This document shows positions 23,391-34,685 of a DNA stretch of 64,000 nt, one piece after another; positions within the stretch are counted from its first letter, which is position 1; every line of letters begins with the position of its first letter. The translations under genes were made by a program, and so were the position numbers. The stretch spans positions 48,391,501 through 48,455,500 of the forward strand of contig CM077595.1 in the NCBI GenBank assembly GCA_039654915.1, given 5' to 3'. Under the pieces are notes generated by a model that did no database searches, had not been told where the DNA came from, and was given only the letters and a program-made list of their open reading frames with translations. The DNA comes from Aquilaria yunnanensis. Its lineage: Eukaryota; Streptophyta; Magnoliopsida; Malvales; Thymelaeaceae.

Positions 23391-24783
23391 CAGAAAAGAC
23401 TATCAAAATGGTGCATTGAACTCAAAGAGTACTACATCCCGTATGAGCCTAGAAGGGCAGTAAGTGCCCAGGTCCTGGCAGACTAGATCGCCGAAATCCT
23501 AGAAGTAGGGAAGGCTGAAACCAACAAGGGAGACAGAGCGAAGGTAGATCTAGAGTGGAAACTCCTTGTCAGTGGTACCCCAAGCGCAGAACATCGAGCG
23601 CTAGGATATCCCCTCAGGGGCCCGAAGGCAAGGAGGCCACCAAGGCGATCAAATTTGATTACCAAAAGTGTTGGGCCATCCGAGCATGGCAACGCTAGGT
23701 ATAATAACCTCGCACAAAAGGCGGAAGGATCCTACAAAGAGGAACCTCACAACCAAAGAGTCTCAAAAATCTTCATGAAGCGGCAGAAAGCGCAAAGACG
23801 TTCCGGACGACATTTCCTAATTAAGGAAAAACTACACAGGCAAAGGTATGCAATACCATTATTAAGATATATCGGTAAAAAGGGTGCAGGACAATTCATC
23901 CAAAAGGTGTGAAAATGGCCAGAAACGCGCCAGCGCCCAAAGACTGCCTTTGTAACAGATAACCTCGGAAAGATCACACCAAGCCACTCCAAGCAACACC
24001 CAAAGATGTGAAGTTCTGCGCGTTAGCAGAGGACTACTTCACTAAGTGGGATGAGGCAGGACCCCTAGCGACGACACCGATAAAAGATACAAAAGCTCGT
24101 CTGGAAGAACATAATATGATGATTTGGCATACCGGCGGTGATACTGGCTAGCAATGATTTCCAGTCTATGGACAAAGGATTTCAAGAATTCGTCGCCAAC
24201 TTCAGAATAAAAAAGCACTTCAGCCCACCAGCTTAACCCCCGAGCAACAGACAAGTAGAGTTGCCAAAAGAGCTATAAAATAGGGACTATAAGAGATGCA
24301 AAGGGAAAGTGGCCAGGAGAACTTCCTACTGTACTAAGGAGTTATCAAATGACTCCCAGAGGGACCAAGGGAGACACACCTTTCTCACTTATCCCGAGTA
24401 CAGAAAGCCATTGTCCATTGGAAGTAGTTCAGCCAGCATAACAGATGTTTGACGAAAGAGGAAATGTCCTCGGGTTGAGAACTGAGCTCGACCCAGTTGT
24501 CAAACACTGTGAAGCAGCCGAGCCCAAAAGAAGTGCCTTTTCAGCAAAATGTTTGCATGATAGGCCAAAAGGAATAAGGAAAAGGAGACTTCGCCCCTGA
24601 AAGGCCTAATTAGAACCCCAAAAATCATCCTATGGGGTACTTTGGCCAAACGGGAAAGGGACTTATTTGGTCCTAAACGATGTCCGAAGGGTAGCATACA
24701 AGCTTGGCAATAGTGAAGAAGGAAAACTGAAAGGTACAAGGCACTCGGGCTCCTTAAAGAAATTCTATACTTGGAATTTTTAG
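23391..24783 (+). pseudogene. pol: Decayed Tat pol (RNase H to integrase) of relic element H
   Basis: Broken plus-strand frames match the second half of pol of E. Near 23399 LSKWCIELKEYYIPYEPRRA is followed by an in-frame stop, then a decayed archaeal RNase H with RGPEGKEATKAIKF, then at about 23796 QRRSGRHFLIKEKLHRQ, then integrase core remains at about 24012 (FCALAEDYFTKWDEAGPL), and the C-terminal tail SLKKFY at about 24751-24768. There are many stops, frameshifts and deletions. It is much more diverged than the other Tat copies and so the oldest layer of the window. Confidence 0.8.
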
Positions 24784-25209
24784 ACAAGAAATGGTGCAAG
24801 CCAGAAATTTGTCTAAGTATAGAAAGTTTTCCCCTGTATGAGAATGTTCACCGAACAAAGCTAAAGTATGGACTCCCGAAAGTCTCCTAGTCCTTCCGAA
24901 GTTAGTTGGGTTACATCCCAAAAGAGGCGAAGTCTATCGAACACGGCCGACAAAGGGCAGGCTAAAATTCACCTAAAAGGAACTTCGCTTACTATGAAAG
25001 TTCGCCCGAAGGATGGCCGATGAAATGAGCAAAGAAGTACCGAAGTCCCTTAACCGAAAGTGGTCGGGACAATTGGGAAACAAAAATTGCTCAAAAAGAC
25101 TTAGCCAAAATCATGAAGGAAAATCCATTGAAGAAGGTCTTGATACAAGGAGAAGATTACAAGAAGAAAAGTACAAAGAAAGGAGAAGAAGGCAAAGGTC
25201 CTAGGATAT
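24784..25209 (+). repeat. Decayed repeat block of relic H
   Basis: The position matches the hairpin-repeat block of E and I (between pol and the antisense gene). Words such as CCGAAGT, TCCGAAG and AAGACTTAGCCAAAA recur, the last one also present in E near 34578 and I near 51320. The regular CCCTTGAGC...GCTCGGG units are no longer recognisable. Confidence 0.5.
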
Positions 25210-26590
25210 CTAAGGGACCTCGACATCATGGGAAGCTTCGGGTCCTGAGTCCTTCGCCGCCGCCTTCGGTGCAGGAGGAGGAAACGGCAAGTTAAGGAAC
25301 TCGACTCTGGCCCCCCGGGAATATCCAGGGCAGCCAGAAAGGAAGCATCGAGGTCCGGATACTTCTTCAGAAACTGATGACGAGCTAGGCAGAAGCCGTC
25401 CCGAAAAGCAACCTTGGATGTCTAGATGGCTTTGTCTTTTTCAACGTCCAACTTTTCCGCCTCATGCTAAAGATCTGAAACCCCCTTCTGAAGGTCAGAA
25501 ATCTCCTTCTCCAACTCCTCGGTTTTCTTCTTCTTCTTCGAACCTTTCTTCAGCGAGTCGACCTTGGCCTGGAGTTCAGCATTTTCAGCCATTGCCTTCG
25601 CCAGGAGGGCAGACTCCCCTTCTTTCTCTTTCTGAAGGGTCTTATTGGCCGAAGTCAGGCTGACTAATTTGTCTCCAAGGTCGGACATCTTCTTGGAAAA
25701 ATCCTTCAAGAGCTCCTCTTGTCCCTTCAAGAATTCCTCCCGAAGATCGGCAATCTTCTCCTTGCATATTTGGCTCAACTTGGTGTTTGTCAGCACCGAG
25801 TTGGCACAAAAGACTTTGGCCTTTTCCAACTTGTCTTCGGCCCAAGCTCGGACCGAAGACTGCTTTGCTGCCCAAGCTTGGAGGTTTCCACTATACCCCA
25901 AAAGCTGCAAAAAAGAAAGGTACTTAATGAAATTTGTGCAAGAAAAGCCAAAACACTTAGACAAAAAGTGGGGAGGAAAAGTGAAGAGCCTGAAGAATTA
26001 CCTGAGTAGCATGCTCGAAAACTTTGGCGGCAAGGGCATCCTCGGAGGCACACTCCTCAGCGACTGCCTTGAAAGATGCTTGAGTAAGCACGCGCCTCAC
26101 CATTTGGGGAGCCATCTCCTGGCAATCCTCAGAGAACAGGTTCATGTCCTCCGTGAAAAACCAGAACGGCTACGTTGGGACTTTGTCCTTCGGAACATGA
26201 GAATCCCGAAGAGCCCGCCTTCGGGCATGATCAACCATCCAAGCTGAGGGTGCCAAATCCTCTGCAAAAAGAAACATACATCTTATCAGGTAAAAATTCT
26301 TTGGTTATAAAAGATGTAAGATTGCAGGAGAAAAGAGACAAACCTGGCGCAACCTCAGCGACGTCGTCATCAGAGTCCCGGACTTCTTCCACGTCGGCGG
26401 GAGTATGTTTACCTTTGGCCCTTCAGCATTTTTCTAAATCTTCTGCAGAAGGATCCTCCGAAGAGCCTGGCAGATCCGCTGATGTAACGGGACTCACAGA
26501 GGTAGTGGCGGCCACCTCGGCAAGAACACCCCTCGGACTTTCAGGCTTGGAAAAAGTTGCAACCTTGGTTGAAGTTGCAATGACATCGCC

Positions 26591-27492
26591 TGATGGGTTT
26601 AGGGAACCAAACAGCGCAACAGAATTTTATCGAAACCCTCCAGGATCCAAGTGAAACGGGGTAAACTGGGTGTTCAAAAATTTTCATACCTAATTTTCGG
26701 TTGAGATCTCTCACTCAACTATAGAGTGGAATCGCAAAACCTGAACAGTTGATGTGTTCAGGCTCTCTATGGTATCCACATGAGCCTCTTGGGATCACCA
26801 CGCTTCCACCACGTCCTGGCAGATGCGTTTCTCTTGCGCTCGCAGTGCTAGCTTGCGTCCTCCAAGGAATTGCAAGAGAATAGTGTAGCTGTCCTTTTGG
26901 GAGGCTAGGGCAAGGAGACCTACGAATTTCTCACTTAAAACTTGTATTTATAGTGAGACTCAACTTCCAGGCCTAATAGGTTTCAAAGCCCTAATCCAAT
27001 TAGGATTTAATTTCGGGCATAATAATGGCTCAACTCCTTGGCCCATTATTAATACGAAATTAAAGTGAAACCATAACCCAAATAATTAGCCCATGCACTC
27101 TAATGATCCCAATAGCTTTATGTGTGCAACCCAATAGGCTCTTGCCATGTTGGCAATGATCATAAATCACATTTATGATCATAAGCAATGAGCGGGGTCT
27201 AGCAACACATCATTGCTACCCAAGTGACAAGATTGTCGGTGAATCGACTAAACCTTTATGATCATCACCGATATATGCCATTGTCCCTTTTGTCCAAGAT
27301 ATCAAGACTAAGCATGAGACATGGAATGTGTCACTCTCGTATAGCCCAATCTTTGGTTTCTTGATTACCGAGTAGACCAACTTAAACTGATGACATTGAT
27401 ATCGTATATCAACTCATCGGAGCATGGCCATGCATTTTCTAAGTCTCACTCTATCAAGGGGCCCGAAGATATCACTCCCGTTACATAGGAGG
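26591..27492 (-). repeat. Solo copia LTR D, left part
   Basis: The first 902 bp of an LTR of the C1 family (start TGATGGGTTT instead of TGTTGGGTTT). Minus-strand TATA box at 26945-26952. Its right part is at 38742-38877 and the outer flanks are the perfect duplication TCGCC (26586-26590 and 38878-38882). Compared with C1 about 380 bp (equivalent to 11066-11445) are missing where element E now sits. Confidence 0.93.
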
Positions 27493-28359
27493 TGATAGCC
27501 AAAGGCTATCGCCTCAATTTGGCCGAACACCCTGCCACAACAATGGCCAGAAGAACTGGCGCTTCCCGGGAACAGGTGGAATCATGCACCTCGGGAGATA
27601 GCCGGAGAGCTCCGAGCCTCGGCACGCCGGTAAAACTTGAGGACTCTATTCGGCCCCCAAGGTTGTGAACAGCGCGCCTTCGGAAAAGTGGCACCAGACA
27701 TTGCTGCCCGAACATGATATCCCCGAAGGCGGAATCCCCTGGAACTGGGAACCCCCGAACTGAGGGTATGCTTCCCGAAGAGGCTCTGTCCGAACTAGAG
27801 GACGACCTCGCCCAGGGACCTCGGGAGTATGGCAGGAGCATTTAAGGAAGCATTTAAGGAAGCCTCTAACACGTCCCACCACAGACGTAAAAAGCCGCCC
27901 TGACGCGCAGACGCCATCAGAATCACATCATGGCCCGTCTCAGCACAAGGCTCGAGGCCATCTGGTTACCAACTATCTGTCCCCTACGCCCAGAAGTTCA
28001 AGAGCATCCGACCGCACACGTCTCATGATCTGAACGGGCTAGGTATTCCTATATATACAGGAAATAAATACTTGACAGGAGGTTGGTTGGCCGGAGATAC
28101 AGCTCCCACACTCTGAGAAAATACCAGGCGAGACTTTTCTGCCTTTCTCTTTGAGCTAGTGACTTTCTCCTATTTCCGGCCACCACTGACTTGGGCGTCG
28201 GAGGCTCCCCCCCCGGAAAAACACTCCGGGGGCCTCCTAACCCTGTTTACCAGCTTTTCAGGTACTCTCCTTGGGGCGATCCACCTTCTAGGCATTCTTC
28301 CTCCTAGAAGTCTCTTCAACAGTCATCATGACTCACAACGATGAGGCCCCCGGCCATCA
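27493..28359 (+). repeat. 5' LTR of element E (867 bp)
   Basis: Ends TGATAGCC and GGCCATCA. The first 18 bases fold as a hairpin (GATAGCC, loop AAA, GGCTATC). Promoter candidate TATATATA at 28050-28057. The gag ATG is at 28328-28330, i.e. inside the LTR. Confidence 0.95.
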
Positions 28360-31300
28360 TTTGGCGCCGTCTATGGGAACCCGCTCGCAAATCGCCGTCG
28401 TTGAGACTCGGCATTCTAAGGACAAGGGACTCCCAAGGTCCTCGTCCGCGCCTGAGATACAACCGGCCGCTGAGCAGACATTCCCAGAGACTTCTACGCC
28501 CGAGGAAGACCGCCCTCTGGTAATCACCATGAGCTTCTTGTGGGACTTTCAGCGCTCGGTCGCTGCTGAAATGACTCAGCAGATCGACCGAAGATGGCCA
28601 CAGCAGTCACAGGCCCAGAAACCTTCCTCATCAGCACGCCCTTGGGAGAGAAGCCCCAAGTCTACATACCGCAGTTCAGGAAGTGAAGAGCCTCGCGGAG
28701 AATCATCCACAGAAGATATAGCCCTCGGGAAACGGCCTGTGGGACAAACCGGGTCCAAGCGACCGAGAGTCTCACAGCGAAGCAGTTCGTCGCCCGAGGC
28801 GAGGTCCCTGACCCCTCCGCGCCGAACTCGCTCCCCGAAGAGGCGCCGTCGATCTTCCTCCCGCGAAAATGGTCCTAGCGCCACTGCGCTTATGGAAAGG
28901 ATATTGGCACGGCTGGACAGAGTGGAGAAGCAAGTGGCCAGAAAACCCATTTGGGATAGGCTGTCAGGGGCATTATGCGAAGATGACTCCCCGTTTATTC
29001 GCGCCGTCGTTGAGGCAGCTATGCCAGGCGACTTCAGAGTGCCTAGGCTGGAGATCTATGATGGCCAGACTGATCCACAGGCCCATCTAACGAAGTACAG
29101 ACGGAGCATGATAATGCACGGAGCTGATGACGCTACCATGTGCAAATGCTTCGAAGTCACCCTCACGGGCCCAGCAACAGCATGGTACAATTCCTTGCCC
29201 CCAGGGACTATCACTGAGTTCCAGGAGTTGTCCACAACCTTCACCCAACAGTTCATTGGGAGCAGGCCGACGGCCAAAATGCCTGTGCAGATGTTCGACA
29301 TAGAGCAGAGAAACGGAGAGACAATCCGAGACTATGTCGAACGATTCAACAGCGAAGCACTCAGTGTCCCGGACTTCCGGCCCGAAGTCCGCATCCTCGC
29401 TATGACACGGGGCCTTCGGCGTGACTCACAGCTGTTCTACGAGTTCTCAAAGGACCCCCTGGAGACCCTCGAAGAATTTTACCGAAGGGCAGAGCAGCAC
29501 ATGACAGCCGAGGAATTGAGGATGGCGGGGCCGAAGTCTGATCATCACCGCGCCGAAGGGTCCAGTCAGCAAGCTCGGCATCTTTCTGAACACACAGGCC
29601 GACCACGACGAATGCGAGGAAGGAAACCTCAAAGTTTCACGCCCTTGAGCACGACACGGACCAACATTCTCATGGCGCTGGAAAGGCAAGGGACGCAGAT
29701 TCGGCGGCCAAAGGCCATGGCCGCCGATAATAAGAAGAATGCCAAGAAGTTCTGCCAGTTTCATCGCGACCACGGTCATGACACCGAAGACTGCTTCCAG
29801 CAGAAGAAGTACATAGAGTCGTTGATCAAACAGGGCCAACTTCACAAATACCTGCGGATGCCCTCCCCAAAAGGCAAAAAATAGGAGGAAGAGAGGGCCG
29901 AAAATGAGGACTATGACTCCGACAGGCGGAGAAACAGAAGTCCAAAAAGGCGCCTTCCACCTCCAGTAGGGGTCATCCAAACCATCACCACGGGGCTCCC
30001 ATCCTCGGAAAGAAAGCGGAAGGCCAGAGAAATTGCAGTTATGGAGTATCAAAGTCCATCAAAGAAACTGGCTCGCAAAGATGGCTCCACCGTCGTCTTC
30101 CCCCACGATGACCCGCTGCTGATAATGGCGAGAATAGGGAACTGGGACGTCAAGAGAGTGTTGCTTGATGATGGCTCAAATGCTGACGTCCTATTCTCGC
30201 ACTTACTGCCGAGCTTGGGCATCTCTAGCAGCGAGCTTAAACCTGTCACCATGCCCATCTTCGACGTTGGGCCATCCGAACTACCCGTCCTCGGATGGAT
30301 CGACCTCCCCTTGATGATGAAAGGCACTTCGGTAGACGGAGCAGCTGAGTTGTACGCGTCCACAATGGCAAGATTCGTCGTCATGGACGTCCCATCTTCG
30401 TACAACGCCATCCTTGGAAGGCAGACTCAGGGGAACCTGCACATTCGCCCAGATGTGAAGTACTTGACTGTCACATTCGCCACCAAGGACGGAGATGCAG
30501 AGGTCTTCATCGACCAAGCCGAAGTAAGAAAGGTGTTTGTAAAAGCACAAAAGGCTCCGGCAAATAACTCTACACAAACGGTGGAGGCAAAGGCGCAGGA
30601 GAAAGGCAAAGAAGGAGATCCCGCAGAAGCAGAAACGGAAGCAGTAGATCTTGTCCCAGGACAATCTACCCGAATAGGGAAGAGCTTGGCCAGAGGTGAC
30701 AAGGAAAATCTTGTATCCTTTCTGCTGAAAAATAAAGATCTGTTTGCCTACTCGCCGAAAGACATGCCAGGAGTGAACCCTGGCATAATACAGCACAGCC
30801 TCAAAGTAAGCCCGGAAGCAAAGCCTATCAGGCAAAAGAAACGAAGCATCTCAGCCCACAAAAGCAACTTCGTGAAAATCGAAGTCCAGCGCCTATTGGA
30901 TGCTGAAGTTATCAGGGAGGTAAAATACCCCGAATGGTTAAGCAACGTGGTCATCGCCACAAAAGAAGGTAGCAGCAAACTCCGGATGTGCATTGATTTC
31001 AGAAACTTGAACGATGCTTGCCCGGAAGACTCATTTCCCCTCCCGCCAATAGATCAACTGGTAGATTCAACGGCCGAATACGGGCTCCTAAGCTTCCTAG
31101 ATGCCTTCAGCGGCTACCATCAGATAAGGATGGACCCCGAAGATGAAGAGAAAACTGCCTTCATCACCGAGGGAGGAACGTACTGCTATGTCAGAATGCC
31201 CTTCGGGCTCAAAAATGCAGGAGCCACCTACTAGAGACTGATGAACAAGGTCTTCAAGGACCAAATGGGGAGAAACATGGAGGTATATGTTGATGATATG

Positions 31301-33826
31301 ATAGTCAAAAGCAAGCTGCCCGGCTACCACGTTGCAGATTTGGAGGAAACCTTCCAAAAGCTCAGAGCCTTCGGGATTCGCCTTAATCCCGAGAAGTGTA
31401 TCTTCGGTGTGACCTCGGGAAAATTCCTTGGGTACATGGTATCCGAAATAGGCATCGACGCCAATCCTGAGAAGATTAAGGCTCTGCTTGAGTTCCGAAC
31501 TCCTGCCACAGTCAAGGACGTGCAGAGACTAACCGGAAGAATAACCTCTCTGAGCAGGTTTATTTCCAGGTACGGAGATAGGTGTAGACCTTTCTTCAAA
31601 GTCCTCACAAAGGCAGCAAAGATGGAAGGCGACCTCGGAAGAAACAATCATCCTTGGGACGAAGATTGCCAAAAGGCCTGGGAAGAACTCAAAGTCTACC
31701 TGGCCAGCCTGCCGACTCTGCGACAACCTCGGGAGGGAGAACCCCTCGTACTGTACCTCACCGTCACAGAAAAGGCCGTGAGCTCGGTCCTGGTGAAAGA
31801 AGAAGGGCCGAAACAATGGCCGGTCTACTACGTCAGCAAGTCCCTGCATGGCGCCAAAGTCAGGTACCCTTTGCTTCAAAAAGCTATATACGCCTTGGTG
31901 CTTGCAGGAAGAAGACTGCAACCATATTTCCAGGCTCACCCCATCATCGTCCGAAGTAGTCTACCACTACGGGATGTTATGAAGAAAGTTGATCATTCGG
32001 GAAGGCTCTCCAAGTGGTGCATAGAGCTTGGCGAACACGAAATCACGTATGAGCCTCGGAAGGCCATAAAAGCCCAAGCATTGGCAGATTTTATCACCGA
32101 AATACCCACCACTGAGGAGAACCACTCAGATCCGAAAGAAGGTGAGCCAGAATGGACCTTGCATGTTGACGGAGCCTCGGGGTCCGAACACCAGGGAGCT
32201 GGAATAGTTATCAGAGGACCCGAAGGCCTAGAGGTGATGAAGGCTATCAAGTTCAGCTTCAACGTCACCAATAATGTGGCTGAGTATGAAGCCCTCATAG
32301 CGGGATTACGCTTGGCCAGAAAGATTGGCGTAAGAAACTTAAGGGCTCACAGCAATTCCCAGCTGGTAGTTCGGCAGACGGCAGGAGATTATGGGACAAA
32401 GGACCCAATCTTGGCAAAATACCACGAGCTAGTAGCAAAACTCATCCAAGAGTTTGACGCCGTGCGGATCGAAAATGTACCCCGGTGGAATAACACTGAG
32501 GCAGATTGCTTAGCGAAGTCCAAAACATACACCGAGGTGCTAGACCATCCAAGCATCTCCGTGCTAAGCGTAACGACCTCGGGAACAGGGTGGAAGGACC
32601 CCATAAAGAGATGCCTCGCAGAGAATGAGATTCCCGAAGACGCCGGCAATGCTGCAAGACTGCGAAGACGCGCTGGAAGATTCTTCCTGATTGGTGAAGA
32701 GTTATATCGGCAAGGATATGCAAATCCGCTGCAGAGATGTGTGGGCGAAGAGGATACTGAGATGGTCCTCGAAGAAGTTTACGAAGGCATGTGCGGCTCG
32801 CACATTGGAACTGATGCCCTTGCAGCAGTGATATTCCGCCAAGGATACTTCTGGCCTACCCTGAGAAAGGACGCAAGGCAGTTCGTCCAGAAGTGCGGTA
32901 GTTGCCAGAGACATGCAAAACTCCAGAGGATACCCTCGGAAATGGTAACGTCGGCAGACTATCCTTGGCCCTTCGCAGTCTGGGGTATAGACCTTATTGG
33001 GCCACTCCCCATAGCGCCTGGAGGCGTGAAATTCTGCGTGGTAGCAGTGGACTATTTCTCAAAGTGGGTAGAGGCAAAACCACTAGCAACTATCTCGGCA
33101 AAAGAAGTGCAGAAGTTCGTATGGAAGAACATCGTATGCAGATTTGGCATACCGAGGGTACTAGTAGCTGATAATGGATCTCAGTTCATAGACAAAGGAT
33201 TCCAGGAATTCATCAGCGACCTCGGAATAAAGATGCACTTTGCCCCAGTAGCTCACCCCCAAAGCAATGGGCAGGTGGAAGTATCAAATAGGACCATAAA
33301 AGATGGCCTGAAAAAGAGACTTGGGGAAGCCAAGGGGAAATGGCCAGGAGAACTCCAAAGTGTATTGTGGAGCTACCGAACGACGCCACGAAGAGCCACA
33401 GGGGAAACTCCCTTCTCACTCATCTTCGGAACAGAGGCCATTATCCCAATAGAGATAGTTCAGCCTTCAATACGGGTACAAGTATTTGATGAAGGCGGAA
33501 ATGACCTCGGTTTGAGAACTAAGCTCGACCTTGTGACCGAACACAGAGAAATAGCCGAGCTGAGAAGAAAAGCTTTCCAGCAAAGAGTGGCCGCGGCTAT
33601 CAACTTAAAAGCTAGGCTGAAAGAAATCAAAAAAGGAGACCTCGTTCTCCGAAAGGCCGACTTTGCACCCCGAAGGCCATCTCACGGAGTACTTCGCGCA
33701 AATTGGGAAGGACCTTATCTGGTTCTCGCCGAAGTACGAAAAGGCATGTACAAGCTTGGCGACGCCGAAGGCGTAGAATTGAAAAACACTTGGCATTCAG
33801 ACGCCTTGAAAAAATTCTACGCCTAA
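28328..33826 (+). pseudogene. gag-pol: Tat gag-pol polyprotein of element E, two in-frame stops
   Basis: A single frame of 1832 codons, broken only by TAG at 29882-29884 (after the zinc knuckle) and TAG at 31232-31234 (CAG for Gln in the RT motif ATYQRL). Domains by residue: Arg/Ser-rich N-terminus, Gag core about 232-392, CX2HX4HX4C knuckle 476-489, protease LLDDGS with Asp about 614-615, RT with YVDD 987-990 (31286-31297), a degenerate RNase H in which LYLTVTEK stands where the catalytic Asp is expected, archaeal-type RNase H with Asp 1281 in HVDGAS, Glu in VAEYEAL and Asn 1343 (AHSNSQ, Asp in A and B), then integrase with HHCC finger, Asp 1555 (WGIDLIG), DNGSQF and NGQVEV. There is no chromodomain. 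The stop is TAA at 33824. It is not autonomous as it stands, though only two point changes separate it from an open frame. Confidence 0.95.
28362..28378 (+). promoter_or_regulatory. Primer binding site of element E
   Basis: TGGCGCCGTCTATGGGA starts two bases after the LTR. It is the least mutated of the Tat copies in its first seven bases. It is also translated: the gag frame from 28328 is open through it (HHLAPSMG). Confidence 0.75.
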
Positions 33827-33984
33827 GGTTGAGCGGAAGAGATATATTGTACAAGAAATATTCTAAGTACAGAATGGTCTGGAGAAGAATGGTCTTGAGA
33901 AAAATTCTTAAGTATACCAAATTGTCCAACACAGTATTCCGCGTAGGTGCTCGCCACGAAAAAAGCAGATGTGACTTCCCGAAA
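33827..33984 (+). other. Spacer after gag-pol of E
   Basis: Non-coding spacer between the gag-pol stop and the hairpin repeats. The same spacer follows pol in element I. It would be the 3' end region of both the sense transcript and the antisense gene. Confidence 0.5.
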
Positions 33985-34555
33985 TCCCTTGAGCGTACAT
34001 GCTCGGGAAAAATGGGAAACAAGAATCTTGCAAAGGTACTCGGCATAATCAGTGCAGAGAAAATTTTTCGAACACCCTTGAGCGTACATGCTCGGGAAAA
34101 AGGGAAAGCAAGAATCTCGCAAAAGTGCACGCCAAAACAGAAGCAGAGGTAATTTCCGAACACCCTTGAGCGAACATGCTCGGGAAAAAGGGAAAGCAAG
34201 AATCTCACAAAAGTGCACGCCAAAACAAAAGCAGAGGTAATTTCCGAACACCCTTGAGCGAACGTGCTCGGGAAAAAGGGAAATGAGCAATCTCGTGAAA
34301 ATTTTCCTAAGTCCCTTGAGCAAATATGCTCAGGACAATAGGAAGACAGAAAAATTTGGCTGAAGGTTTTCCGAAGTCCCTTGAGCGAACATGTTCGGGA
34401 TAAGAGGGAACAAAAAGCCTGCAAAAGACTTAGCCAAATTTTTGCAAACTTTCCAGAAAGTCTCTTGAGCGAGCACACTCCGGACAAAGGAAGGTAAAAA
34501 GTTTCTTTGGTTGCAGGTTTTTCGAAAGTCTCTTGAGCAAACATGTTCGGGACAG
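33985..34555 (+). repeat. Tandem hairpin-forming repeats of E
   Basis: Eight copies of a core CCCTTGAGCGAACATGCTC followed by GGGA occur at about 33986, 34075, 34163, 34251, 34313, 34376, 34461 and 34530. The three units from 34071 are nearly identical and exactly 88 bp apart (34071, 34159, 34247). The others are 60-90 bp apart and more diverged. Each core is an inverted repeat (CCC...GGG outside, GAGC...GCTC inside). Element I has six such cores at the same place. Tat elements are known to carry tandem repeats near their 3' ends. Confidence 0.88.
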
Positions 34556-34685
34556 TGGAAATGAAGAAACTTGCAGGAAAGGACTTAGCCAAAAAGATTG
34601 TTCATTTAGAGCAAACGCTGCCTTACAAAAGAAGTGTCCAAAGAATGAGCACAAAGGAGAAAAATAAGAGGAGCCCTAAAGCAAA

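Noticed and set aside
29882..29884. Programmed stop read-through between Gag and Pol in E
   Set aside because: The TAG replaces a sense codon at this site in I and A, and the stops of A and B are at other places. Random decay is simpler.
33985..34555. CRISPR-like regular repeats
   Set aside because: The repeats are adjoining 60-90 bp units without unique spacers, in a plant retrotransposon.
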